64,000 nt of DNA from Trichomonas vaginalis G3 (lineage: Eukaryota > Parabasalia > Trichomonadida > Trichomonadidae). Below are positions 46,422 through 55,907 of this stretch, piece by piece (the first letter of the stretch is position 1; each line of letters opens with the position of its first letter). The notes under the pieces were generated by a model, which was given only the letters and a program-made list of their open reading frames with translations, made no database searches and had not been told where the DNA came from. The position numbers and the translations under genes are program-made. The stretch is taken from assembly GCF_026262505.1 (NCBI RefSeq), contig NC_067203.1, positions 21,061,411-21,125,410 on the forward strand. The letters are read 5' to 3'.

Positions 46422-47336
46422 TTACAAGCGTTTTACATGGTATATGTTGCGATGGTTCATGACTCTAAACAATTTCGTGGCTTCAATTTCTTCTTTTAGT
46501 ACATCGAATGTTTTAACGATACCGAAAGTTTCTTTATACTTCTTCTTGACGTCAGATAGAAGGAAATCGTCAGCTGTTGGATAGTTTTTGTTTAGAAATG
46601 TCAACATGTCCATTTTATCTTCTGCTGGTTTCTCTGCTTCTTTCTTTAAATCTGCATAGTCGTTTCGCATACGTTCTATCTCTTTGACGGAGTAGTTATA
46701 TTTCCTCATTGCTGCTTTACATTTAGAACATTGTGGGTTCATTTTTGCATTGTACATTGAAACCTTACCTGCTAGTATGACTAAAGCGTCAATGGTTTTC
46801 TTTAACTCAAACATAGCGGGTTTTATTTGTTCGTTCCATACCTTACCCCTACTATCTTTATCTCTTATTTCCCAAACACATTTTGCAACTAACGAAACAA
46901 AGTTGTCGTAGGTCTTAAATTCTTCGGATTTGTAAAGGTCAGAGATGTTCTTATATACCATGTCGCAATCTTTGTCCATAACCTTATGGTTGCAATGAAA
47001 TCCTAGAAACTCATAGTTTACCTTTCGTATGAACTTCTTTATTTCTACTGAGTCAGTTGCTTTGACTTCTATTTCGTCAAATTCGGGAATGGTTAGTTTT
47101 TGTTGTTGGATTTCAGGCAATTTGGGTAAATGGTCAATAATGTCCTGCATTTCATAAAGATACTGTTCATTTGTTTCATCTTTCGCACTACAGTTTAGAT
47201 CTCCTTGGAGAAGTTCTTGCTTTATCTTCTGGATTTTTGTTTCGAAAGTATATGAAGAAGGAATGAAGCTTTTCATCTCTACCAACATTGACGTAGGATT
47301 CATGACTAACGAGTTTGGTGCTGTTGTTGCTAACAT
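46422..47336 (-). CDS. Hypothetical element A protein, 304 residues
   Basis: The frame is complete, starting MLATTAPNSLVMNPTSMLVE. It is mostly helical and charged, with a central region containing FLGFHCNHKVMDKDCDM and a PQCSKCKAAMRKYNYS segment whose CxxC could be part of a metal site; no second clear pair completes a classic zinc finger. It ends FRVMNHRNIYHVKRL. The family is not recognised. Hairpin modules flank it on both sides, so it may be transcribed on its own. Confidence 0.6.
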   Translation of the reverse strand: MLATTAPNSLVMNPTSMLVEMKSFIPSSYTFETKIQKIKQELLQGDLNCSAKDETNEQYLYEMQDIIDHLPKLPEIQQQKLTIPEFDEIEVKATDSVEIKKFIRKVNYEFLGFHCNHKVMDKDCDMVYKNISDLYKSEEFKTYDNFVSLVAKCVWEIRDKDSRGKVWNEQIKPAMFELKKTIDALVILAGKVSMYNAKMNPQCSKCKAAMRKYNYSVKEIERMRNDYADLKKEAEKPAEDKMDMLTFLNKNYPTADDFLLSDVKKKYKETFGIVKTFDVLKEEIEATKLFRVMNHRNIYHVKRL

Positions 47337-47993
47337 GTTCTTACAATAAAAATAAAAAATATTTTTTTAAAAAAACTAACTTTATTTTTTATGTTTTTTG
47401 TGAAAGTGTCAAAATTCATGAATTTCGAGAGTTTTCTACGATGTTAGAAAACGTGTTAGAAAACATGTTAGATCTAACATTCTAACATAAAATATATTTT
47501 TGGGTCTTTTACGCTCATTACGAAGAAGTCTTGACAAAACATTTACGAAGAAGTCTTGACAAAACATTTACGAAGAAGTCTTGACAAAACATATACGATG
47601 AAGTCTTAACAAAAAATATACGATGAAATCTATTTCCTGTGTTGTTGTCAAAATGTCATGTTGTCACACTTTTTCAAAAAGATGTTAGTTGACCGAGTGA
47701 CCGAGTGACCGAGTGACCTGGTCGCCTAAAATATATTTTTTTTCTATCTTAAGGAAATTCATGACAAATTCACCTGTTGAATTTTGTATAAAAAGCAACC
47801 CGCTGTTTTCCGCGGGTTGGTATATTCTTCACAAAATGCTTGTTTTGAGGTCGAGCCACTTTTGGCTCCACCTCTTTTTTCAACCAAAAACTCATTTTTG
47901 TCGAATTCAGCACAAAATTCATGAAAATTCAAGAGGGTGAAAAAACAGGTGAAAAAAGAGGTGAAATCTCACCTCTTCACCTAAATATATTTT
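47337..47993. promoter_or_regulatory. Intergenic island with three module variants, short repeats and a KilA-N remnant
   Basis: Contents in order: an AGATCT module with TGTTAG arms (47,440-47,500); four short-repeat monomers like those of the array; a module with repeated GAGTGACC and terminal GGTCGCC (47,690-47,735); the stem-loop at 47,796-47,819; a stretch resembling part of the KilA-N fragment of 12.2-12.5 kb; and a GGTGAA/TTCACC module (47,933-47,990). No intact gene. Confidence 0.6.
47796..47819. promoter_or_regulatory. Stem-loop CAACCCGC / GCGGGTTG
   Basis: A perfect 8-bp stem sits in the same flanks (AATTTTGTATAAAAAG before, TATATTCTTCACAAAA after) as the stem at 12,467-12,490, but the arm sequence differs while pairing is retained. 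Confidence 0.6.
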
Positions 47994-48855
47994 TCAATAC
48001 TTTTTCAGCACTTCTCCGTAGTTATATATGAAAGACAATTCGAGATAAAAGTCGTAGTACAATGGAACAATATGTTGCACACCATTTGTTGTGAACCAAA
48101 CTTGAAAGTCAGAGAAACTGTTACTAGGTGGTTCGTAGAATTTAGAAGCAAAGTCATAAAAGTCCTTACCAATACAAAGAAAACTGTTGTTGCTTGAACT
48201 GAAACTTGCATGACACATGACATTTTGAGGGTCAAACACGTTTCTATAAAACTGTCAAATCTGTTGGTGGGCGTATAAACCAGAACGGACCGTCAGGTGG
48301 TAATGGTTCGTTCTGGTTTAGTAACCGAAGAAATTGTGCCCAAGAACGTTTGTCTACTTGCCAAAATAAAAACTGTGTATCTCTTGGAGGGTTATTTTCA
48401 ATCCTTTGAAATGAAACTGTGGAGTTCATCTTGTCATATTCTAGTTTCAGATAGTACGTTCCATTTAGTAAAGAATCGTATTTTTCTTGAAATTCCCAGT
48501 AGTATTTGTTTATTTGAGTTTGAAAGTCATTTAGAGTCTTCTCAAGACTTTCGTCTGAACGAACTGTAAAGATTCTCATTTCGTCAAATTTGTCTAGTAG
48601 ACCATCATGACCTCTATACCGCCCATGAAAATATACTGCAAACATAAACGCGTTAGTTCTTTTTGAAAACAAAACTCTTCTAAATCCTATTGCCTTTGCA
48701 TCTGAAGGACTTTGAAGCCAACGAATTGGAAAGTCAAAGCGGTAGGAGCCAGATGAAATTTCTTCATCTGATACAGTCCTACCAGCGTTTGTAAAGATAT
48801 AGTCTAACGGTTTTGTATCTGCTACTTTTGTTCTTTGTTTTTCAACCTGAAACAT
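47994..48855 (-). pseudogene. Diverged member of the 270-residue Maverick family
   Basis: The start is MFQVEKQRTKVADTKPLDYI. It shares the family's blocks YRFDFPIRWLQSPS, AIGFRRVLF, HASFSSSNNSFLCIGKDFYD and FQVWFTTNG with the loci at 28,946 and 53,091, at clearly lower similarity. It is therefore an older paralogue kept in the same element. The locus is broken, with about one interruption. A structural role is possible. Confidence 0.65.
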
Positions 48856-48911
48856 TTAATATATGTAAAAATATACTGTTTTAAAATAGTATGCAATTTT
48901 TTATTTCTCAT

Positions 48912-49631
48912 CTAACAAACATGTTGTCTGACTGCTTGAGGGTTAGGTTGGTATCGTTCGAACTTTACACTTACAATTCCTTCAATTGCATTCAAAATGT
49001 CTGAGTCGGAGTCAACCATTTGTTCTCTCTTTGTAGTCTTGAAAGCGTCAAGAAGTTGTGCGGCTGTTGTGACATTGCCATGTGCATAGTATATATGACC
49101 GTCCAAATCTGTTATAGTTAGTCTGAGATTGTATCCTTTCTTATTTCCATCTTGAATGGCAGCAAGTACTCCCATGAAGCCTTCTTTGTTCTTTCCTTCG
49201 TCAAAGTTTACTGTAAAGGTTCGACCAGATGTAATTTGACTTCTAACTTCACGGTACTTCTCATATGCATATCTTGTTCTTTCCATGGGAGCATGTTTGT
49301 CTTCACCTTTTCCTTTTTTCCTTCTCAAAGGATGCAACTGTTCGTTATGTTTCCAGTAGAACCTGGCAAAGCCGTCGTGTCCTTCAACCTGCGGCTCACT
49401 AACATCGAAAGGCAAGTTCATAAGACGCTCTTCTTCTAATCTCTCTAGTCTGTTTGGATAATTTGCGCGTGCTGTTTCCAAGTCCATTTCATAGGTCAGA
49501 CCAGACAATTTGTCATAGACTTTTATGGGTCTTCCCTTCCTATATTTAAAATTCTTTGAAACTCTCCAACCATATCTTTGCAACTCTGCTTTTATTCTAG
49601 CAGACCTTCTATCCATTCTATGCGGGGGCAT
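48912..49631 (-). CDS. Basic hypothetical protein, 239 residues
   Basis: The start chosen is the ATG at 49,631 (MPPHRMDRRSARIKAELQRY), which follows the TTTTTATAAAA leader common in these elements; an upstream in-frame start seems unlikely. The N-terminal half is very basic (KNFKYRKGRPIKVYDK, HPLRRKKGKGEDK). The C-terminal half looks folded (YNLRLTITDLDGHIYYAHGN). It could be a nucleic-acid-binding virion protein. No family is recognised. Confidence 0.6.
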   Translation of the reverse strand: MPPHRMDRRSARIKAELQRYGWRVSKNFKYRKGRPIKVYDKLSGLTYEMDLETARANYPNRLERLEEERLMNLPFDVSEPQVEGHDGFARFYWKHNEQLHPLRRKKGKGEDKHAPMERTRYAYEKYREVRSQITSGRTFTVNFDEGKNKEGFMGVLAAIQDGNKKGYNLRLTITDLDGHIYYAHGNVTTAAQLLDAFKTTKREQMVDSDSDILNAIEGIVSVKFERYQPNPQAVRQHVC

Positions 49632-49662
49632 TTTTATAAAAATAAAAAAATATTTTTTTTCT

Positions 49663-50253
49663 TTACTTAACATAACCACCAGCTACCATAAGTCTTTGAC
49701 GCCAACCCATACCAGCTAATGAAGGTTGACTTGGTTTAGTTTCAATACTAACCTTTGGTTTTGGCTTCCCTTCTTCTATTGGCTTCCCTTCTTCTATTGG
49801 TTTTTCGTCACTTTTCGGTTCCTCTGACTTTACTTCACTTGCAGGTATGGTTGTGTCGTTAGTATCTTCATAAATATCATATGCCATCTGTTTTTGTTTT
49901 CCTTTCAACTTTTTGTGTTTGTTGTAAAGTTTAGAATATTTCGACTCTAAGTCAATGAGATGTTCTATAATGAACTGTTGGTCAGTGAAGTAAACTTTTC
50001 CATCTGTTGTCTCGAAAGCTCCTTCAGACTTCAATATTTTATTTGTGAGAGTCTGTTTCTTTTTTGAGATACTAGCCGTTCCATTTCTATGAAAAGTGAC
50101 TTTGTAGTTAGGGTTTGTATTTCCAGACCTGGCACTTTCTATTATTGAATTTTTTTCTTCATCTGTAAGTTCTTTGACAGGTTTTGACAATGGTTCTGAA
50201 CTTTTTGTTTGTGGTGTCAAATCTACCGTTTCAACTTCTTCGGTCATTTTCAT
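49663..50253 (-). CDS. Hypothetical charged protein, about 195 residues
   Basis: The protein starts MKMTEEVETVDLTPQ. The second Met (50,247) is favoured because the neighbouring gene's leader ACTGAGATGAAATG can only use the later ATG. It has a Ser/Glu-rich N-terminus, an alpha/beta middle (NYKVTFHRNGTASISKKKQT, DLESKYSKLYNKHKKLKGK), a GKPIEEGKP tandem and a Gly/basic end. Function unknown; it lies in a minus-strand cluster with the pVI-like gene. Confidence 0.6.
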   Translation of the reverse strand: MKMTEEVETVDLTPQTKSSEPLSKPVKELTDEEKNSIIESARSGNTNPNYKVTFHRNGTASISKKKQTLTNKILKSEGAFETTDGKVYFTDQQFIIEHLIDLESKYSKLYNKHKKLKGKQKQMAYDIYEDTNDTTIPASEVKSEEPKSDEKPIEEGKPIEEGKPKPKVSIETKPSQPSLAGMGWRQRLMVAGGYVK

Positions 50254-50267
50254 CTCAGTAAAAAATT

Positions 50268-50423
50268 TTAGTTTGGTTTGTTTTCAACTGGTTGTTTAGG
50301 TTTTTTAAGTCGGTCTAAAACTTCTTGAGGTATAGGAAGAACTTGACAAACACGTGGTTGTGTAACTACTGGAAGTCGACAAATCCATCTTGAGCCCATT
50401 TGTCTCAATGCTGTATTGTTCAT
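50268..50423 (-). CDS. Small protein, 51 residues
   Basis: Start MNNTALRQMGSRWICRLPVV and end KKPKQPVENKPN. A tight fit between neighbouring genes and the leader TTTTTTACTGAGATGAA, shared with the gene at 50,253, support it being real. It is basic and proline-rich. No family is recognised. Confidence 0.5.
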   Translation of the reverse strand: MNNTALRQMGSRWICRLPVVTQPRVCQVLPIPQEVLDRLKKPKQPVENKPN

Positions 50424-50442
50424 TTCATCTCAGTAAAAAAAT

Positions 50443-50844
50443 TTACATTCCCCACGTTTGAGGCGGTTGCGGTTGGTTGTTGTTTACCCACTGTTGTGCA
50501 TGGTTATATCCTCTGTTAAAGAATCTTTCACCTTGGTCCATATAGTGTCCTGCTTGGTTATAGTAGTCATTTGCTTTGTTATAGTAGTTTCCTGCTTCTC
50601 TTCCTACATTGTCCATCCATCCTTGAACTTTTCCTCTTGTTTCAGGATTTGGAATAAGATTTGTTGCATCTCGTGCTACCTCCCAACCTTTCTGTACGGT
50701 TTGTATAATAGGCTGTGCTTTCTCTTTCAGTATACCTAATGTACTCAAAATCTTCCTTCCAATTCCAAATGCACCTCTGGCTATTGTTCCCACTGCGGGC
50801 AAAAATCTGGATGCAACTCCTGCTAATGCGCCAAATAAACCCAT
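50443..50844 (-). CDS. Amphipathic, pVI/PW-like virion protein candidate, 133 residues
   Basis: The N-terminus MGLFGALAGVASRFLPAVGT and following GAFGIGRKIL form a glycine-rich amphipathic helix. The centre resembles a helix with WEVARDATNLIPNPETRGK. The end is rich in Asn, Gln, Tyr and Pro with repeated YYNKANDYYNQAG elements. Membrane-active minor virion proteins have this plan; the assignment is inference. It is divergent from the integrase gene across 16 bases. Confidence 0.6.
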   Translation of the reverse strand: MGLFGALAGVASRFLPAVGTIARGAFGIGRKILSTLGILKEKAQPIIQTVQKGWEVARDATNLIPNPETRGKVQGWMDNVGREAGNYYNKANDYYNQAGHYMDQGERFFNRGYNHAQQWVNNNQPQPPQTWGM

Positions 50845-50860
50845 TTCTTATAGGATAAAA
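50845..50860. promoter_or_regulatory. 16-bp divergent promoter-like spacer
   Basis: TTCTTATAGGATAAAA separates the start codons of the pVI-like gene and the integrase. It follows the plan of the spacers at 28,928, 38,481 and 53,073. Confidence 0.55.
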
Positions 50861-51819
50861 ATGACGAATCCAAACAAGGACCCCTATGTTTCTAAAGCGA
50901 CAAAGAAAGCACTCATGGTAAAAATCTTTAGTTCAACACCAAATGCTTGGTTTATGGATATCTTGGAAAACATTCCGAGGTATAGAGAAGATGGACCACC
51001 ATACTGGCTAATATTTGTCGGTCAAAACACAAGATACTGTGAAGCCATACCATTACAGTCCAAAAATATTTTAGATGTGAAAACTGCTTTGACAATATTC
51101 GTTGACAAATACCATCCAACAAAACTGACATCTGACTGTGAACGTTCTTTCAAATCAGACGATATTAAAAACTATCTGCGTTCAAAAAATGTAAACCAAT
51201 ATTTCATCGTCGACCAAAACCATTCTGCTCTTGGTGTCATTGACAGTTGTATAAAAATCTTAAGAGACTTAAACCAACCACAAGGTGGTGAGGTAGATGA
51301 AATGTCATATGACGACAAATACAGACATTTCTCCATGGCAAAGATGAGACAAGTTTTAAATATTTACAATAACCGTAAACAAAAAGGTTTGGGAAACCAC
51401 TCCCCCGAAGAAATGAAAAACAACCCGACTTAGAGAAAGACTATATATTTAATAGTTTAGTCAAAAGGGATGAACAAGAAAGAATGCCAGGCTTCAAACT
51501 TCAGAAAGGTGACAAAGTAAAAATAGAAATACCTAAACGCGACCCATATGAAAATACTATTGACTATGACAACAATGGGAACTCGACAGGTACTCGCATT
51601 CGTGTTCGTAAAAATAGAAGAAAGTATACAAGAGAATATTATGAAGTTTTAGGCAAACATGGCAAAATGTACAGACTGCAAGCAGAAGATAAAACTACTA
51701 TTGTCAGACCTCGTTTCAAACTTGTCAAAGTTCAAGGTGGTATACTTTCAAAGACAGTTCCTAACAAATATAAGACAACTCCTGACGAATATGCTAAAGA
51801 AGTTGAAAATGACGACTAA
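50861..51819 (+). pseudogene. Retroviral-type (rve) integrase of the Maverick class
   Basis: The N-terminal part has the rve core pattern: NAWFMDILENI, YWLIFVGQNTRYCEAIPLQS, a central KLTSDCERSFKSDDIKNYL and HSALGVIDSCIKILRDL, followed by the YNNRKQKGLGNHSPEEM stretch typical of integrase ends. The later part, basic with RIRVRKNRRKYTREYYEVLG, resembles the SH3/chromo-like C-terminal region. The enzyme would insert the element by DNA strand transfer. The locus is broken, with about one interruption. Its presence defines the element as Maverick/Polinton-like. Confidence 0.85.
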
Positions 51820-53072
51820 GCAATTCTATACCATGCGTAAACTGTCATGTAAGGTGGCATGTAGTCTTTACTTTGTCCCGTTGTTTGCGTATACCCTGAA
51901 ACGCGATGTGTATGGTTTCCATCTCCCTGTGTGCTACCCCAGAAACAATTTATAGCAAACTGAACGTCGTCTTTAACATCGTATCCTTTACCTTTTTTCA
52001 TTGCTGACCAATCCCAAAATCTATGCTTATGCCAACCTGCTTGAGATGTACTTAAATCTATGTAGTGACTGTGTGCAGGTAGGTTTTCACCTGAAATCGT
52101 TTTACTTCCACCTGTTTCCTTTGAAGAGTTTGCACAATACAAAAACCTGTCGACTATTTGAGTCCAAGTTCCGAGACCAAGTACTACTTCTGGTCTGGTA
52201 GAGTTCATTGACGTGTAAATAGAACCTATAGGATATACTGTTTGAAGTATTTCTGTCTTTAACGTTTGAAGCTCTGTTTTGTCAGCTTTTTTAACTAACT
52301 CATCGTTAACATATGTTTTGTCAGCTTTTTTATCTAACTCAACGTTAACATATGTTTTGTCAGCTTTGTTGTCATATAAATCTTGAGCAGTGAATTTAAC
52401 TTTGTTTTCATCCTCCATGACATAGACATTTCTACATCTAGTGTATTTCATCGTCGTTATGTCTTCATCCGATGTTAAACCTTGTGGAAAGTTAGGAGGT
52501 TTCCAAAGTAGTACATCCCCACCAGTTCCATCAGGTTCTTCAACCGTTCCTGCAATATTTTCTATACCAACAGTTGCGAAGAAATCGTGTGTATGAGTCT
52601 TTTTAGAATATTCTTTGTCAGCTCTTGTCACTTCACTTGACATTTTATTGTCAACATATGTTTTATCCGCTTTGTCATCTAACATTGCTGGTAGTTCATC
52701 TACGTCATAGATGTTATGTGTATGGTGTTTTTGTGGGTATGTTCTATCTGTCCATGCGAGAATATAGTCTCTTGTTGCATCTACATACTCTTTGTCAGCT
52801 TTGTTGTCAATATCTGCCTTCAAAAGAAGTTCATCTATAGGTTTCTCGTTTAAAGTTCTTTTTGTTGGATTTATACAAACAGTATGGTTCTTACTGTCTT
52901 GAAATAGAAACTCGTCTGTCATTGGGTTTAATGTCAGTTTTAAGTTTCCTTCTTTCAATGACTCAGATATCTTAGAATAGTTTGAAAAGTTTGTTGTGTT
53001 CTTATTTAGAGCTTGTACAATGAGTTGTCGGTTGTGTTGTATTTCTCTCATAGACGCTGTTTCTTTCGACAT
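51816..53072 (-). CDS. Trimeric fibre protein with phage tail-collar-like C-terminus
   Basis: The frame has 418 residues. The first 100 match the element B fibre. The stalk carries KADKTYVN(V/D)ELDK-type repeats and an HTHN/HTHD pattern. The last 150 residues contain YPIGSIYTSMNSTRPEVVLG, GTWTQIVDRFLYC, GENLPAHSHYIDL and YMPPYMTVYAWYRIA, which strongly resemble the C-terminal collar/receptor-binding domains of phage tail fibre and baseplate proteins. The likely role is attachment of virions to a host surface. It is divergently paired with the gene at 53,091. Confidence 0.8.
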   Translation of the reverse strand: MSKETASMREIQHNRQLIVQALNKNTTNFSNYSKISESLKEGNLKLTLNPMTDEFLFQDSKNHTVCINPTKRTLNEKPIDELLLKADIDNKADKEYVDATRDYILAWTDRTYPQKHHTHNIYDVDELPAMLDDKADKTYVDNKMSSEVTRADKEYSKKTHTHDFFATVGIENIAGTVEEPDGTGGDVLLWKPPNFPQGLTSDEDITTMKYTRCRNVYVMEDENKVKFTAQDLYDNKADKTYVNVELDKKADKTYVNDELVKKADKTELQTLKTEILQTVYPIGSIYTSMNSTRPEVVLGLGTWTQIVDRFLYCANSSKETGGSKTISGENLPAHSHYIDLSTSQAGWHKHRFWDWSAMKKGKGYDVKDDVQFAINCFWGSTQGDGNHTHRVSGYTQTTGQSKDYMPPYMTVYAWYRIA

Positions 53073-53090
53073 TTTTATTCTAGATAAAAT
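53073..53090. promoter_or_regulatory. 18-bp divergent promoter-like spacer
   Basis: TTTTATTCTAGATAAAAT lies between opposed start codons and differs by one base from the element B spacer at 28,928-28,945. Confidence 0.6.
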
Positions 53091-53938
53091 ATGCTTTCAA
53101 TAGAAAAAGAAAATTCAAGAGTTGCTACAACTAAACCATTAGATGAACTTTTTACGAATGTCGGTCAAAAGTTTGAGACAGAGACCGTAAAGCACGAAGG
53201 CTATCGTTTTGACTACCCATTGAGATGGCTAAGAGACCCATCCGTCACAAAAGCTGTTGGCTTTCGTAGAATGAAGTTCATTTCAGAAGCCATACATGGT
53301 TTCCCATTACGGTCGCTTTTGAAGTTCGATACTATAACAAAGAAAAACATACGTATGAGAAATTTGAACAGGGAAAACTTTTACAAGTGAATTTGCTTGT
53401 AAACTTAGAAACAACTCTTCAAGCTTTTCAAGAAAAAATAAACGATATCTATCTCGAATATGCAAAACAGTACAACATTGACGAAGGAGAGTACCATCTC
53501 GATATTGTTTATGACAGGAAAAATGCAACTGTTAAAATCAATAGAATAGAAGACCTTGGAGAAGACGTTTATATTTCTACAAAATATAACAACTTGGCAT
53601 GGTATAGATTTTTGAGGATGTTAAATCAGCCTGCAGAATATCCAGTACACCCGAACTTTTATGAAGTCGAAAACCCTAATGGAACATATGAAAATGTTTT
53701 CGACTCAGATGCTATTATAGTTCATGCTTCATTTTCTGGTGCACAAAACTCTTTTTTATGCTTGGCAAATGACTTTTACGAAAAACCTACAAAGCTATAT
53801 GAACCACCGAGTGGAAGTATTTCAGACTTTCAAGTATGGTTTACAACAGATGGAAGAAAGAGAATAGTTCCATTATACCATGCGTTTTACTTAGAACTTA
53901 GTTTCATATACAACTACTATCGAACGGTAAAAATATAA
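53091..53938 (+). pseudogene. Maverick 270-residue conserved protein (element A copy)
   Basis: The locus starts MLSIEKENSRVATTKPLDEL and matches the element B gene at 28,946 almost throughout. It shares YRFDYPLRWLRDPS, HASFSGAQNSFLCLANDF and FQVWFTTDGRKRIVPLYHAF, and ends ELSFIYNYYRTVKI. The paralogue at 47,994-48,855 is more distant. It is broken, with about one interruption. The family is not recognised; pairing with the fibre gene suggests a virion role. Confidence 0.65.
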
Positions 53939-53942
53939 TTTT

Positions 53943-54185
53943 TTAATACGGTTGAGGTGTTGGATTTGGTTGCCAACTTGACTGTGGTGCAGGTTCAGGC
54001 TGTTGTATAACAGGAGCTTGTTCTTCTGGTTCAGGGTCTTTAGGTATAATACCAACGAACTGACCTACCCTTTTACCAATATTTTTGACTCCGTTCCATA
54101 CTCCCCTTCCTACGGTTTTTATTCCATTCCATATACCTCTTCCAACATTTCGAAAGAAGTTTCCTATCTTACTGAAGAAACCCAT
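53943..54185 (-). CDS. Amphipathic pVI-like small protein (element A copy)
   Basis: The protein has 80 residues and is nearly identical to 29,761-30,033. MGFFSKIGNFFRNVGRGIWN leads into three 11-residue amphipathic repeats, then IIPKDPEPEEQAPVIQQPEP and a Gln/Pro tail. It is a probable membrane-active virion component by resemblance to adenovirus VI. Confidence 0.65.
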   Translation of the reverse strand: MGFFSKIGNFFRNVGRGIWNGIKTVGRGVWNGVKNIGKRVGQFVGIIPKDPEPEEQAPVIQQPEPAPQSSWQPNPTPQPY

Positions 54186-54203
54186 TTTACTATATGTAAA
54201 AAT

Positions 54204-54566
54204 CTAATGTCCACCTAGTCTCTTACGTTTCCTTCTGAGTTCCATAGCATTCTTTAACTGGAGCTCATACATTCTATTTCTCCTCTGGTAGAAAACATAC
54301 TCTGGGTCAACTCCTGTGTTCGCGTCATCTGCATAGAGTTGTTTATATCCCACTTCAGGGTTTGTATAAAACTCTTTCCATCTCATATTTGCATACCATG
54401 GTGGCAAACCTAACGCAGCGTCATTTGACATGGCAGTTTGCATTTGTACATCTGTTGGCACTTGACCATAGTTTGCCATTGCAGTTTGTATTCTAACTTC
54501 ATTTGGAATATTCTCTGGGTTTGGTTGTCCGGGTTGCTGTGCATTCGCTAAGTTCTGTGCGTCCAT
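54204..54566 (-). CDS. Hypothetical 120-residue element protein
   Basis: Start MDAQNLANAQQPGQPNPENI, with two tandem repeats (EVRIQTAMANYGQVPTD and DVQMQTAMSNDAALGLP). An aromatic middle (WYANMRWKEFYTNPEVGYKQ) and a basic C-terminus (ELRRKRKRLGGH) follow. A copy is in element B at 30,052-30,413. It is preceded by TTTAATATTAGATAAAAA between it and the upstream gene. Function unknown. Confidence 0.65.
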   Translation of the reverse strand: MDAQNLANAQQPGQPNPENIPNEVRIQTAMANYGQVPTDVQMQTAMSNDAALGLPPWYANMRWKEFYTNPEVGYKQLYADDANTGVDPEYVFYQRRNRMYELQLKNAMELRRKRKRLGGH

Positions 54567-54589
54567 TTAATATTAGATAAAAATATCTC

Positions 54590-54721
54590 TTACGAGTACA
54601 TATACTGAACATTTGCAGGCATTGGTTCATCTTCATATTCTCTATATCTTTCTGCCACGTCAAATAAGTAAATGACACAATGGAAAAAACCTAAAACAAG
54701 TAGTCCTATTTCAAACCACAT
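54590..54721 (-). CDS. Small single-pass membrane protein, 43 residues
   Basis: MWFEIGLLVLGFFHCVIYLF forms a membrane helix followed by a charged tail (DVAERYREYEDEPMPANV). It is conserved beside the 120-residue gene in element B (30,437-30,564). Conservation of a protein this small argues that it is real. It could aid membrane penetration or assembly. Confidence 0.6.
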   Translation of the reverse strand: MWFEIGLLVLGFFHCVIYLFDVAERYREYEDEPMPANVQYMYS

Positions 54722-54739
54722 TTACTTACTAGTAAAATT

Positions 54740-55907
54740 TCTTTGTTGTGACTTCTTCGTAAAGACTTTGTTGAGACTTCTTCGTAAATGAGTGTAAATG
54801 ACCCAAAAATATATTTTATGTTAGAATGTTAGATCTAACATGTTTTCTAACATGTTTTCTAACATGGTCTAAAACTCTTGAATTTTCATGATTTCATCGT
54901 ATATGTTTTGTCAAGACTTCTTCGTATATGTTTTTGTCAAGGTTTCATCGTACATGTTTTGTCAAAACTTTCTTGTCTATGTTTTGTCAAACTTCATCGT
55001 AAAGACTTTGTTGAGACTTTGTCAAACTTCATCGTAAATGTTTTGTCAAGACTTTCTTGTCTATGTTTTGTCAAGACTTTCTTGTCTATGTTTTGTCAAA
55101 ACTTTCTTGTCTATGTTTTGTCGAAACATTTACGATGAAATCATGAAAATTCATGAAAATTCAAGAGTTTTAGACCATGTTAGAAAACATGTTAGAAAAC
55201 ATGTTAGATCTAACATTCTAACATAAATTATATTTTTGGGTCCTTTACGCTCATTACGAAGAAGTTTGACAAAAACATTTACGAAGAAGTTTGACAAAAC
55301 ATTTACGATGAAATCATGACAAAACATTTACGAAGAAGTTTCGACAAAACATTTACGAAGAAGTCTTGACAAAACATTTACGAAGAAGTCTTGACAAAAC
55401 ATTTACGATGAAATCATGAGTTTTCTACGATGTTAGAAAACATGTTAGAAAACATGTTAGATCTAACATGCTAACATAAAATATATTTTTGTCTGATTTA
55501 CGCTCATTACGATGAAATCATGACAAAACATTTACGAAGAAGTCTTGACAAAACATTTACGAAGAAGAAGTCTTGACAAAACATTTACGAAGAAGTCTTG
55601 ACAAAACATTTACGAAGAAGTCTTGACAAAACATTTACGAAGAAGTCTTGACAAAACATTTACGAAGAAGTCTTGACAAAACATTTACGAAGAAGAAGTC
55701 TTGACAAAACATTTACGATGAAATCATGACAAAACATGAAAACATATATATTTTGTGAAAAGCTCCTGGAAGACCCGTATATAAAAACTTCATTTATGTG
55801 GGCTAGAAGGGGCGCAGCCCCTGGAAGCCCACCCCAAGAAAAAAAAAACTTCATTATACTCATTCATCCTCAGGGCTAGAAGGCACGAAGTGCCTGGAAG
55901 CCCCACT

